Below, one piece after another: positions 35,682-44,475 of a stretch of DNA of 64,000 nt. Location of the stretch: NCBI RefSeq assembly GCF_002846365.1, contig NZ_PJMW01000002.1, forward strand, positions 1,054,001-1,118,000, given 5' to 3'. Under the pieces are notes generated by a model. The model made no database searches, was not told the origin of the DNA, and saw only the letters and a program-made list of their open reading frames with translations. The translations under genes were made by a program, and so were the position numbers. This DNA is from Nocardia fluminea. Its GTDB lineage: Bacteria > Actinomycetota > Actinomycetes > Mycobacteriales > Mycobacteriaceae. Within the stretch, counting starts at the first letter, position 1. Each line of letters opens with the position of its first letter.

Positions 35682-37102
35682 GCCTGCTGCCCTTCCGGTA
35701 CGGCGAATTTCCAGCTGTCCCTGCGGTTTCGGTAGAACAGATACGGGATGAGCAGGCCCACGATGCCGAGGCCGCCACCCACGATGAGCACGTACACCCA
35801 CGGACTGCCCGCGCCGAACTGCGAGGGCGGCACGAACCCGATCGTGAACGCGGCGATCGAGGAGGCGGCGCCGAGTACGCACAGCGCCATCAGCGCGGGC
35901 GCCCGGTAGCCGCGCGGGTGATCCGGTTCGTCTCTGCGCAGCTTGGCGGCCGCGGCGAACATCAGCACGTACATGATCAGATACACCTGCGTGGTGATCA
36001 CCGACAGAATCCAGTACGCGCTGGAGACATCGGGGATGAAGGCGTAGAGCAGCGCGATCAGCGTGGTGAACACACCCTGCGCCACCAGCATGTTCTGCTG
36101 CACACCGTGCTTGTTGAGCCGGGTCAGGAACGGCGGCAGGTACCCCTCGCTGCGCCCGATCAGCAACAGCCCCTTGGACGGTCCGGCCAGCCAGGTGAGC
36201 ATGCCGCCGAGCGCGGCCGCCACCAGCGCGATGCCGACGATCGGGGTGAGGAAGCTGATTCCGAAGTGACCGAAGAAGGCATCGAAGGCCTGCATCACAC
36301 CCGCGGTGAGACTCAAACTGGCCGCGGGGACCACCCAGCTGATCGCCAGCGCGGGCAGGATGAAGATCACCAGCACCAGGGCCATCGCCAGGAACATCGC
36401 CTTCGGGAATTCCTTGGCCGGGTTCTTCAGCGACGACACGTGCACCGCGTTCATCTCCATGCCCGCGTAGGACAAGAAGTTGTTCACGATCAGCACCAGG
36501 CTCGCCAGCCCCGCCCAGGCGGGCAGCAGGTGCGACGAATCCATCGGCGCCGCAGACGGATTGCCCTGCGCGAGGAAGACCATGCCGAGTACCACCAGCA
36601 AGGTGCCGGGAATCAGGGTGCCGATCACCAGGCCCATGCTCGACAGCCCGGCCACGGTCTTGGTGCCCTGCGAGGACACGTACACACCCGCCCAGTACAC
36701 GGTGATGATCACGATCGCCACGTACAGGCCGTTGGAAGCCAGCGACGGATGAATGATGTACGCGAAAGTGCTCGCGACATAAGCGAGCAGGCTCGGATAG
36801 TAGAAAATCGTCATGGCGAACTGGCACCAGACGGCGAGAAATCCGAGCGGTTTACTCAATCCCTCACTGACCCATTGATATACGCCGCCCTGCCACCCCG
36901 ACGCGAGTTCCGCGGCGACCAGCGAGGTCGGCATCAGGAACAGGATCGCGGGAATGACATAAAGGAATACACAGGCCAATCCGTACACGGCCATGGTGGG
37001 GGCTGATCGCAGGCTCGCCACCGAGCTCGTGGTCATCAGCGCCAAGGTCAGCCAGGACATATATTTCGTCGTCGTCGCGACTTTCGTCGCCGTGCCCGTC
37101 AT
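35678..37102 (-). CDS. APC superfamily amino acid permease/antiporter (GadC-like)
   Basis: A 474-residue, 12-helix amino acid transporter. The N-terminal segment TKYMSWLTLALMTTSSVASLR, QGGVYQWVSEGL and the C-terminal basic RNRRDSWKF match the glutamate:GABA antiporter family. First gene of the operon with the small membrane protein and the M20 peptidase, suggesting uptake or exchange of amino acids or dipeptides that the peptidase then handles. Substrate cannot be read. A gap of 133 bases upstream should hold the promoter. Confidence 0.85.
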   Translation of the reverse strand: MTGTATKVATTTKYMSWLTLALMTTSSVASLRSAPTMAVYGLACVFLYVIPAILFLMPTSLVAAELASGWQGGVYQWVSEGLSKPLGFLAVWCQFAMTIFYYPSLLAYVASTFAYIIHPSLASNGLYVAIVIITVYWAGVYVSSQGTKTVAGLSSMGLVIGTLIPGTLLVVLGMVFLAQGNPSAAPMDSSHLLPAWAGLASLVLIVNNFLSYAGMEMNAVHVSSLKNPAKEFPKAMFLAMALVLVIFILPALAISWVVPAASLSLTAGVMQAFDAFFGHFGISFLTPIVGIALVAAALGGMLTWLAGPSKGLLLIGRSEGYLPPFLTRLNKHGVQQNMLVAQGVFTTLIALLYAFIPDVSSAYWILSVITTQVYLIMYVLMFAAAAKLRRDEPDHPRGYRAPALMALCVLGAASSIAAFTIGFVPPSQFGAGSPWVYVLIVGGGLGIVGLLIPYLFYRNRRDSWKFAVPEGQQA

Positions 37103-37235
37103 CAGCGCTGCCTCCTGCTGCTTTTACACAACTAGCGGAAACCACTCGATCAGTTGATGAATGATAAATCGCGCAGGAAGATATCGAGGCCACCGCCGCG
37201 CGCTTATCGCCGGTACGCGCGGCGGCGGTGGCCGG

Positions 37236-37937
37236 TCAGGCAGCTCTGGCGGCCGGGTAGGACTCCCAGCGGTACACGTCGCTGTGGGCGCCGTGATACA
37301 GCGCGAGGTCGACGGCGTCGAGCACGGCCTGGCGCGGACCCGACCGCTGCAACTGCGCCGCCGACACCGCCAACCGCAGCACGCCACCGCGTCGAGCGGT
37401 GCGCGCGGCGCCCATCACCAGCGCCCGGCACCACCACGGCTCGGCCCGGAATCCCTCGCCGATCCCGTACACCCGGGCGCGCTGGGCCACATCACGTTCC
37501 AGGTCGAGCATGCTGGTGAGCCCGAACGCCATCCGGAAGCCGACGCCGGGCAGCGCCGCCAGCGCACCGCTGGACGCGTCCCAGCGCGGCGCGGCGAAGA
37601 GCCGGGTGCGCAGTTGCACCCGTTCCATCACCCGATCGGCGGCCTTGAGCCGCAGTGTCGCCTCGTGCCGGGGCAGATCGGCGAACTCCGCGCGCCGCGC
37701 CTTGGTGGCGGCCTGGTCGTAGCCGTGCAGCACGATCGCGTCGCCCTCGAGGCGCCGCCCGCGCAGCCACGACTGCGTCGCCGGGTCGTCGACCAGCCGG
37801 TACTTGCCCTTCAACCGCGGCGCGACCAGCAATGAGAGCCGAACACCGCGCGCGTCCATCTCTTCGGCGAACTCGATCGCGGCATCGCGAGTCGTATCCC
37901 GGATCCCCGACACCGAAACGATCAACTCAGCGTTCAT
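37236..37937 (-). CDS. DUF2334 domain protein (polysaccharide-deacetylase-like fold)
   Basis: A 233-residue protein with NodB-like barrel features: ELIVSVSGIRDTTRDAAIEFAEEMDARG (start, split), SLLVAPRLKGKYRLVD, EGDAIVLHGYDQ (the metal His of the deacetylase-like fold in a GHxxH-less variant) and LFAAPRWDAS. DUF2334 proteins resemble carbohydrate deacetylases, but activity is untested. The M. tuberculosis counterpart is near Rv0784. Monocistronic. Confidence 0.78.
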   Translation of the reverse strand: MNAELIVSVSGIRDTTRDAAIEFAEEMDARGVRLSLLVAPRLKGKYRLVDDPATQSWLRGRRLEGDAIVLHGYDQAATKARRAEFADLPRHEATLRLKAADRVMERVQLRTRLFAAPRWDASSGALAALPGVGFRMAFGLTSMLDLERDVAQRARVYGIGEGFRAEPWWCRALVMGAARTARRGGVLRLAVSAAQLQRSGPRQAVLDAVDLALYHGAHSDVYRWESYPAARAA

Positions 37938-38060
37938 ACGTCAACGGTGACAGCCCGAAGTGACGCCGACGTGCTACCCCGATGACGCCGCGACGAATTC
38001 CGCCGCACTTCTCACCGTTCCGGACGGTGCAATATTCAGCCGTTACCGGGGCCCACCGGA

Positions 38061-40208
38061 TCAGGCGTCCGCGAGACCCACCCGGTCGAGGACCCAGGCG
38101 TACTCGAAGCCGACTTCCTTCCACTTCTCGTAGCGCCCGCTCACGCCGCCGTGACCCGCGGTCATCTCCGTTTTGAGCAGCACCTCGTTGTCGCCGGTCT
38201 TGGTGGCGCGCAGCTTGGCCACCCATTTGGCGGGTTCCACGTAGAGGACGCGGGTGTCGTTGAGGCTGGTGATCGCCAGGATGGCCGGGTAGTCCTTGGC
38301 TTCGACGTTCTCGTAGGGCGAGTACGACTTCATGTACTCGTAGACGTCCTTGTCGGCCAAGGGATTTCCCCACTCGTCCCATTCGATCACCGTCAGCGGC
38401 AGCGACGGGTCGAGGATGGAGGTGAGGGGGTCGACGAAGGGCACATTGGCCAGGATGCCGGTGAACAGTTCCGGCGCCAGGTTGGCGACCGCGCCCATCA
38501 GCAGCCCGCCCGCGCTGCCGCCGTCGGCGATCAAGCGGTCGGGTGCGGTGGCGCCGGTGTCGATGAGATGGCTCGCGCAGGCCACGAAGTCGGTGAAGGT
38601 GTTCTTCTTCAGCAGCGTCTTGCCGTGCTCGTACCAGAGCCTGCCCATCTCGCCGCCGCCGCGCACGTGCGCCACCGCGAACACCATGCCGCGATCGAGC
38701 AGCGACAGCCGCGATACCGAGAACGACGGATCGATGCTGGCCTCGTAGGAGCCGTATCCGTACAGCAGGGTGGGTTTCGGCCCGTCGGCCAGGCCCTTGC
38801 GCTTGATGATCGAGATCGGGATCCGGGTGCCGTCGGCGGCGACGGCCCAATCACGGTGCTGCTCGTAGTCGCCGGCGGCGTATCCACCGAGCACGGGCTG
38901 CTCTTTGCGCAGCAGCAGTTCGCCGGTGGCGGGCACATAGTCGAACACCTGCATCGGCGTGATGAACGAGGTGACCCCCACGCGCAAGGTGGGCTGCTCC
39001 CACTCCGGGCTCGAACCCGCACCGGCGGAGAACAATTCGAGGCCGAAGTCGAGCTCGGTCAGTTCACCGAAGCCCGCCGGCGTGAGCGGCCACACCGACA
39101 GCCGCGGCAGCGCGTCGCGCCGGTAACCGAGCACCAGGTGGTTGGCGAAGGCGTCGATGTCCTCGAGCCGCACGTCCTCGCGATGCCCGATCAGGGTCGT
39201 CATGTCCGAGGGATCGGTGGCGGGGGCGAGGGCGAGCACGAAGTTCTCGGCCTTCACCCCGTCCACTACGTCGTTGTGCAGGATCAGGAACTTGTCCTCG
39301 CCCGCGATCACCGCGTGCTCGGCCGAGTACTCCACACCTTCGCGACGGGGCAGCAGCACCCGGAACTCGCCCTCGGGGTTGTCCGATTCCAGGACCCAGC
39401 CCTCGGTGGTGATCTTGGAACCGAGCCAGACCATCAGGTACTTCTCGGAGCGGGTCGCGCCCACGCTCACCCAGTAGCGCTCGTCGGGCTCGTGGAACAC
39501 CGTCACATCGGCGTCGGAACCGGTGCCGACGCGGTGGCGCCACACGGTGTCGGGCCGCCACGACTCGTCGACCGTCTGATAGAAGATGTGCGTGCCGTCC
39601 AGCGACCAGGTCGCCCCCGGCGCCGCGCCCGCCACCTCGTCGGCCAGCAGCTCACCGGTGCGCAGGTCCTTGATCCGCAGCGTGTAGCGCTCGTCGCCGG
39701 AGCTGTCGACGGAGTAGGCGAGCAGGTTGCCGTCGTGGCTCAGCGAGAACGCGCCGAGTGCGAAGAAGTCCAGCCCCTCGGCGAGGACATTGCTGTCGAG
39801 CAGAACCTGCTCGCCCTCGATGGCCGAGCCGGCCTCCAACTGGGGTGGCGTCCAGGCGTCGATGCCCTCGGCTTGCGCGTCGACGGGACAGCGGCAGTGC
39901 ACGCCGTACTGTTTGCCCTCGAAACTGCGCGAGTAGTACCAGTAGTCGCCCAGCCGCGTGGGTACCGAGAGATCGGTTTCCTGCGTCCTGGCCTTGATCT
40001 CGTCGAAGATCTTGTCCCGCAGGGGCTGCAGCTGGTCGGTCCGCGCCGCGGTGAAGGCGTTCTCCGCCTCCAGGTACGCGATGACCTCGGGGTCTTCCTT
40101 GTCCCGTAGCCACTCGTAGTCGTCGACGAACGTGTCACCGTGGTGGACCCGCTCGACGGGCGCCCTCTTCGCGATCGGCGCCGACACGGTCTCATTCTCG
40201 CCAGCCAT
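38061..40208 (-). CDS. ptrB: S9A prolyl oligopeptidase / oligopeptidase B
   Basis: Cytosolic serine peptidase that cleaves short peptides. The 715-residue product (ATG 40208) has an N-terminal cap typical of oligopeptidase B (VHHGDTFVDDYEWLRDKEDP), a beta-propeller middle, and a C-terminal hydrolase domain with LLYGYGSYE, HVRGGGEMGRLWYEHGK, nucleophile GGSAGGLLMGA, Asp near DTRVLYVEP and His in GHGGVSGRYE. Oligopeptidase B prefers basic P1 residues; the acidic pocket could not be judged. ATG 40208 is preferred over an upstream in-frame ATG at 40235. Confidence 0.93.
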   Translation of the reverse strand: MAGENETVSAPIAKRAPVERVHHGDTFVDDYEWLRDKEDPEVIAYLEAENAFTAARTDQLQPLRDKIFDEIKARTQETDLSVPTRLGDYWYYSRSFEGKQYGVHCRCPVDAQAEGIDAWTPPQLEAGSAIEGEQVLLDSNVLAEGLDFFALGAFSLSHDGNLLAYSVDSSGDERYTLRIKDLRTGELLADEVAGAAPGATWSLDGTHIFYQTVDESWRPDTVWRHRVGTGSDADVTVFHEPDERYWVSVGATRSEKYLMVWLGSKITTEGWVLESDNPEGEFRVLLPRREGVEYSAEHAVIAGEDKFLILHNDVVDGVKAENFVLALAPATDPSDMTTLIGHREDVRLEDIDAFANHLVLGYRRDALPRLSVWPLTPAGFGELTELDFGLELFSAGAGSSPEWEQPTLRVGVTSFITPMQVFDYVPATGELLLRKEQPVLGGYAAGDYEQHRDWAVAADGTRIPISIIKRKGLADGPKPTLLYGYGSYEASIDPSFSVSRLSLLDRGMVFAVAHVRGGGEMGRLWYEHGKTLLKKNTFTDFVACASHLIDTGATAPDRLIADGGSAGGLLMGAVANLAPELFTGILANVPFVDPLTSILDPSLPLTVIEWDEWGNPLADKDVYEYMKSYSPYENVEAKDYPAILAITSLNDTRVLYVEPAKWVAKLRATKTGDNEVLLKTEMTAGHGGVSGRYEKWKEVGFEYAWVLDRVGLADA

Positions 40209-40330
40209 TGGTCCACCGTAGCCGCCCCACTCCAACCGGGCCCGCCAACTCGGCCGTCGGCGGCTGGCGGCAGCGGGCTCGCGCTGGGCGACTGAGTATT
40301 TCTGCGCATCTGCCGAGAGCCCGTTGTGCG

Positions 40331-40336
40331 TAGCCT
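40331..40336 (+). promoter_or_regulatory. Leaderless promoter (-10 TAGCCT) of the DUF2330 gene
   Basis: TAGCCT ends 7 bases before ATG 40344. Confidence 0.45.
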
Positions 40337-40343
40337 GACCCGC

Positions 40344-41474
40344 ATGGGGATGCGGTACGCAATGCGTTCGTTGGTCGTGATCGCCGGGGTGGTCGCGGCC
40401 GCGGGATCGGGGGCGGTGATGCCGGCGAACGCGTGCGCGTGCGGTGGCGTGGTCAGCGCGGACAGCTCGGCGCGGGTGAACAACGAGTCCGCCGTCCTCG
40501 GCTGGGACGGGCGGCGCGAGACCGTGCTGATGCGGTTGGGGATGCAGTTCACCGGCGCCGACGCGGCCCTGATCGTGCCGACACCGACCCCCGCGACCGT
40601 CTCGGCCGCCAGTCCGGACTCGTTCGGGGAGCTCTCCCGCATGACCGCACCCGAGCGGGTCACCGAATACGACTGGTTCGGCAGCGGTTCACTCGGCGGC
40701 GACGCGTCCGGCTCCGCACCGGGTTCGGGCCCCGACGTGCTGAGTCAGGTGCGGTTGGGCCCGCTCGAGGCGACCACCTTGCGCGGTGGCGATCTCACCG
40801 GCGTCCGGGAGTGGCTGGACACCAACGGTTATCGGCTGAAACCGGAAGTGAGCGCCACTCTCGACCCCTATCTCCGCGAGGGCTGGTCCTTCGTCGCGAT
40901 GCGCCTCACCAGTGCCGAGCCCCTCTCCGGCGCCCTCGACCCGGTCCGTCTCACCTTCGACTCCGACCGCCTCGTGTACCCGATGCGCATGTCGGCCGCC
41001 GCGACCACACCGCAATCGGTCCACCTCTACGTCTTCAGCGACCGCCGGGTGGCCCGCGTCGACCCCGATATCGAACCCCAGACCATCACCACCGAATTCG
41101 CCTCGCCGGTCAGCGAACCCAGCGACCCAGATCTGAAAGCGCTTGCCGCGAGCGGTAACTACCTCACCGAGCTCTCGATCTACATCCCCGACCCTGCGAC
41201 GATCACCAGCGATTTCCTGCTCGGTCCCGCGGCCGAGAACGCTCCTGTTCGAGACCGCGTGGTGAGCAAGGAATACGTCGAGATTCTGGGCTTGCCAGCG
41301 GGTTACGTCCTGATCGTCGCCGGGCTGTCGCTGATCGGCGTGATCGCGAGCGTGGTCCTGCGTCGACGGTCCGCGAGGTGGTCCGAACGCACCGCGACCC
41401 GGCTCTCAGGCGGTAGCTGCCGTCGAGCCGGGTCGCGTGGAGAAGTTCTCAAGCGCCGAGCGCGGGTCCGATGA
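40344..41474 (+). CDS. DUF2330 domain exported/membrane protein
   Basis: A 376-residue protein: signal peptide of about 30 residues ending ANA, then the mature start CACGGVVSADSSARVNNE with the DUF2330 Cys-rich opening, a single extracytoplasmic domain (VLMRLGMQFTG, ALIVPTPTPATV, EYDWFGSG), and a C-terminal helix (PAGYVLIVAGLSLIGVIASVVL, about residues 315-336) followed by a basic tail. Function unknown. Its last 26 bases overlap the 3' end of the convergent esterase gene, and a hairpin lies inside its C-terminal codons. Confidence 0.82.
   Translation: MGMRYAMRSLVVIAGVVAAAGSGAVMPANACACGGVVSADSSARVNNESAVLGWDGRRETVLMRLGMQFTGADAALIVPTPTPATVSAASPDSFGELSRMTAPERVTEYDWFGSGSLGGDASGSAPGSGPDVLSQVRLGPLEATTLRGGDLTGVREWLDTNGYRLKPEVSATLDPYLREGWSFVAMRLTSAEPLSGALDPVRLTFDSDRLVYPMRMSAAATTPQSVHLYVFSDRRVARVDPDIEPQTITTEFASPVSEPSDPDLKALAASGNYLTELSIYIPDPATITSDFLLGPAAENAPVRDRVVSKEYVEILGLPAGYVLIVAGLSLIGVIASVVLRRRSARWSERTATRLSGGSCRRAGSRGEVLKRRARVR
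41393..41437. terminator. Hairpin inside the 3' end of the DUF2330 gene, serving the convergent esterase gene
   Basis: Perfect 13-bp stem CGCGACCCGGCTC / GAGCCGGGTCGCG (41393-41405, 41425-41437) with a 19-base loop. It starts 12 bases past the esterase stop on the - strand but is coding on the + strand. Confidence 0.7.
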
Positions 41475-42408
41475 CCGGCCACGAAGCGTGCAGGGCGTCC
41501 TGCCAGTAGGACCAGGAATGCGTGCCCACCGGGTGGTAGTCGATCCTGGCGCCGATGCCCGCGGCGCGCAGACGCTGGTCGAAGGACACCATGCAGGTGT
41601 TGACGCCGAGCTCGATGGGTCCGCCGAGGAAGATGTTCTCGGCCAGGGTCGGCTTGAGTTCGGCCTCGTGCGGGCCGGGAATGCCGGTGCCGGTCGACAT
41701 GTACAGCGCCTTGCCGCGCAGCCCGTCGACCATCAGTGCCGGGTCGTGCGCCGCCCACTCGGGGCTGCCGGGCGCGCCCCACATATTGACCGGATTGCCG
41801 CCTCGGTTGACGATGGAGAACATCATCGCCCCCGCCGCCATCGCGATGTCCGGGCAGGCGCTGTAACCGGCGACGGCGCGGTAGAGGCCGGGGTGGCGGG
41901 CGGCCAGGATGTAGGCCGCGTTGCCGCCCATCGACAGCCCGCCGATGCCGTTCAGCCCGTTGCCGTCGAAGTGCCCGTCGATCAGACCGGGCAGTTCCTG
42001 GGTGAGGAACGTTTCCCACTTGTACCGGCCGAAGCGCGGATCGTCAGCGATCCAGTCGGTGTAGTAGCTGGCCTGCCCACCCATCGGCATGACCACGTTG
42101 ACGTTCTTGCCGCGGAAGAAGGCTTCGGCATCGGTGGCGTTGGTCCAGGTGCTCTGGCCGATGCCGGGATCGAGGCCGTCGAGCAGGTAGTACGTGCCTC
42201 GCGAGCCACCGCCGGCGGGGTGCAGGACCTGGAGATCGACATTGCGGCCCATCGCGGGTGAGGCGACGGTGATCGCCGTCCGGTACGGACTCAGTTCGTT
42301 GATACCGATGACCTGCGCGGCGGACGCCGTCGTGGGGTGTACCACCGCCGGTCCGATGACACCGAGAGCGAGAGCCAGCACTGCAGCAGCAACACCTGTA
42401 CGACGCAC
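41449..42408 (-). CDS. Exported esterase of the antigen 85 / mycolyltransferase type
   Basis: Secreted alpha/beta-hydrolase of the esterase D/antigen 85 family, which in mycolic-acid bacteria moves mycolates between trehalose and arabinogalactan. From GTG 42408 (preceded by GGAGGG, 6 bases upstream) the 319-residue product has a cleavable signal (VLALALGVIGPAVVHPTTASAA), mature start QVIGINELSPYRTAITVASP, NVDLQVLHPAGG, nucleophile GLSMGGNAAY, acid region and HPVGTHSWSYWQDAL with the catalytic His. Whether it is a true mycolyltransferase or only an esterase (as reported for the comparable Rv0774c) cannot be settled by sequence. The strong ribosome site decides the start. Confidence 0.85.
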   Translation of the reverse strand: MRRTGVAAAVLALALGVIGPAVVHPTTASAAQVIGINELSPYRTAITVASPAMGRNVDLQVLHPAGGGSRGTYYLLDGLDPGIGQSTWTNATDAEAFFRGKNVNVVMPMGGQASYYTDWIADDPRFGRYKWETFLTQELPGLIDGHFDGNGLNGIGGLSMGGNAAYILAARHPGLYRAVAGYSACPDIAMAAGAMMFSIVNRGGNPVNMWGAPGSPEWAAHDPALMVDGLRGKALYMSTGTGIPGPHEAELKPTLAENIFLGGPIELGVNTCMVSFDQRLRAAGIGARIDYHPVGTHSWSYWQDALHASWPVIGPALGA

Positions 42409-42542
42409 GATATACCCTCCATAACCGCATGCCAATGACAGTCCAAGGTAACCCACAGGCGAACAAAGGGGAAGCATTCGGCGTTCCAGGCGTTTCTTCA
42501 GCAAACCCCGGGTTCGCTACGGCCGTGCGCCCGGAATTCGGG

Positions 42543-42965
42543 TCAGCGGGTGAGGGCTCCCCGGATCGAGCCGGCCAGGTAGTCGAGATCCGCCCGTGCG
42601 GGCGATGTCGGCCGCGCCCGCAGACCGAAGCCGTCACCGGGCGTTCGCGGGATCACGTGCAGGTGCACATGGAAGACCTCCTGCCCGGCCGTCACCCCGT
42701 CGGCGAGGAAGAAGTTCACCCCGTCGGCCGCCACCTCACTGCTGCGCAGCGCGGCAGCGATCCGCTGCCCGACCTGAAAGAGCTTGCCGCCCAACGCGGG
42801 ATCGAGCTCGGCCAGACTCGGTGCGGGCACCTTGGGCACCACAAGCACATGGCCCGGCGTCACGGGACGAATATCCATGAAGGCGAGGACGTCGTCGTCC
42901 TCGTACACCTTCGAGGACGGAGCGGCTCCGGCGATGATGTCGGCGAAGATCGTGTACGGATTCAC
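42543..42965 (-). CDS. HIT family protein (histidine triad hydrolase), first copy
   Basis: Nucleotide-binding hydrolase of the Hint type acting on AMP conjugates. The 140-residue product starts VNPYTIFADIIAG and has the triad FHVHLHVIPR with catalytic His near residue 102. GTG 42965 is chosen because TACCGT (42972-42977) ends 6 bases upstream, giving a leaderless mRNA; a longer frame to 43043 runs through the purB terminator. A second HIT gene is at 49539. Confidence 0.9.
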   Translation of the reverse strand: MNPYTIFADIIAGAAPSSKVYEDDDVLAFMDIRPVTPGHVLVVPKVPAPSLAELDPALGGKLFQVGQRIAAALRSSEVAADGVNFFLADGVTAGQEVFHVHLHVIPRTPGDGFGLRARPTSPARADLDYLAGSIRGALTR

Positions 42966-42971
42966 CCGCAC

Positions 42972-42977
42972 ACGGTA
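42972..42977 (-). promoter_or_regulatory. Leaderless promoter (-10 TACCGT) of the HIT gene
   Basis: TACCGT on the - strand, 6 bases before GTG 42965; same hexamer as at the aminotransferase gene. Confidence 0.5.
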
Positions 42978-42995
42978 GCGGCCCCGACGCGCGAA

Positions 42996-43034
42996 AGCCC
43001 GCCACCGGCGCCGAAAAGGCGGTAGTGGCGGGCT
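42996..43034 (-). terminator. Terminator of purB
   Basis: Perfect 10-bp outer stem AGCCCGCCAC / GTGGCGGGCT (42996-43005, 43025-43034) with inner complementarity, starting 14 bases past the purB stop. Confidence 0.75.
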
Positions 43035-43047
43035 GATTCGCACGGAT

Positions 43048-44469
43048 CTACAGAATCGGCGACGGCGAGTAGCGCGCGGCTTCCGGATTCGCCTCGACCA
43101 GCTTCTGCACCTGGGCGACCACCTCGGACACCTGATCCGACGCCGCCCCGATGAACGCGGCCTTGTCGGCCAGCGCCGCGTCCAGACCGGCGCGGTCCAG
43201 CGGCATCCGCTCGTCGGCCGCGAGCCGATCCAGCAGGTCGGGTTCGCGACCCTGCTCGCGCATGGCCAGCGCCACCGCCACCGCGTGCTCCTTGATGACC
43301 TCGTGCGCGGTCTCGCGGCCGACGCCCGCGCGGACCGCCGCCATCAGGATGCGGGTGGTCGCCAGGAACGGCAGGTACCGGTCGAGCTCACGTGAGACCA
43401 CCGCCGGGTAGGCGCCGAACTCGGCGAGCACGGTCAGGAAGGTCTCCATCTGCCCGTCGATGGCGAAGAACGCGTCGGGCAGCGCGACGCGGCGCACCAC
43501 CGAGCAGAACACGTCGCCCTCGTTCCACTGCGCGCCCGCCAGCTCCGCGGCCATCGAGCCGTAGCCGCGCAGGATCACCTGCAGTCCGTTCACCCGCTCG
43601 CACGAGCGCGTGTTCATCTTGTGCGGCATCGCCGACGAGCCGACCTGGCCCGGCTGGAACCCCTCGGTGACCAGCTCGTGACCGGCCATCAGCCGAATCG
43701 TGTGCGCGAACGACGACGGGCCCGCGCCCAGCTGTACCAGCGCGGACAGCACGTCGTGATCGAGCGAGCGCGGGTACACCTGGCCCACGCTGGTGAACAC
43801 GTTCGCGAAGCCGAGGTGGGTGGCCACCTGCTGTTCGAGGGCGGCGAGTTTGTTCGCGTCACCGTCGAGCAGGTCGAGCATGTCCTGGGCGGTGCCCATC
43901 GGGCCCTTGATCCCGCGCAGCGGGTAGCGGTCGATCAGCTCACGCACCCGCGCCAGGCCGACCAGCATCTCGTCGGCGGCGGAGGCGAAGCGCTTGCCCA
44001 GCGTGGTGGCCTGCGCGGCGACATTGTGCGAGCGCCCGGCCATCACCAGGGTCTGGTACTCGGCCGCCCGCTCGGCCAGGCGCGCCGCGATGGCGATGCC
44101 GTGCTTGTACACGTGCTCGAGCGACAGCCGGATCTGCAGCTGCTCGACGTTCTCGGTGAGGTCGCGGCTGGTCATGCCCTTGTGCACGTGTTCGTGCCCG
44201 GCGAGGGCGTTGAATTCCTCGATGCGCGCCTTCACGTCGTGGCGGGTGACCCGCTCACGCTCGGCGATCGAGGCGAGGTCGACGTGGTCGATGACGCGCT
44301 CGTAATCCTCGACAACCCCTGCGGGGACATCGATTCCGAGTTCGGCCTGCGCACGCAGCACCTCCAGCCACAGCCTGCGCTCGAGCACGATCTTGTTCTC
44401 GGGCGACCAGAGCGCGACGAGCTCCGGGCTGGCGTATCGGGTGGCGAGGACATTCGGGACGAGGCTCAC
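43048..44469 (-). CDS. purB: Adenylosuccinate lyase
   Basis: Cleaves SAICAR to AICAR and adenylosuccinate to AMP, serving both IMP and AMP branches. The 473-residue product has RYASPELVALWSPENKI near the start, EHVHKGMTSRDLTENVEQ, catalytic-region SSAMPHKMNTRSCERV (fumarase/aspartase signature, about residues 260-275) and normal length. GTG 44469 aligns with the mycobacterial start (SxxPNVLA); GTG 44475 directly after the tetR stop is possible. A TAGACT hexamer at 44478-44483, inside the end of tetR, could give purB its own near-leaderless transcript; otherwise it is read with tetR. Confidence 0.95.
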   Translation of the reverse strand: MSLVPNVLATRYASPELVALWSPENKIVLERRLWLEVLRAQAELGIDVPAGVVEDYERVIDHVDLASIAERERVTRHDVKARIEEFNALAGHEHVHKGMTSRDLTENVEQLQIRLSLEHVYKHGIAIAARLAERAAEYQTLVMAGRSHNVAAQATTLGKRFASAADEMLVGLARVRELIDRYPLRGIKGPMGTAQDMLDLLDGDANKLAALEQQVATHLGFANVFTSVGQVYPRSLDHDVLSALVQLGAGPSSFAHTIRLMAGHELVTEGFQPGQVGSSAMPHKMNTRSCERVNGLQVILRGYGSMAAELAGAQWNEGDVFCSVVRRVALPDAFFAIDGQMETFLTVLAEFGAYPAVVSRELDRYLPFLATTRILMAAVRAGVGRETAHEVIKEHAVAVALAMREQGREPDLLDRLAADERMPLDRAGLDAALADKAAFIGAASDQVSEVVAQVQKLVEANPEAARYSPSPIL

Positions 44470-44475
44470 GAGCAC

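Noticed and set aside
38151..40109. 652-codon + strand open frame opposite ptrB
   Set aside because: Composition is a GC-driven shadow of the well-supported oligopeptidase gene.
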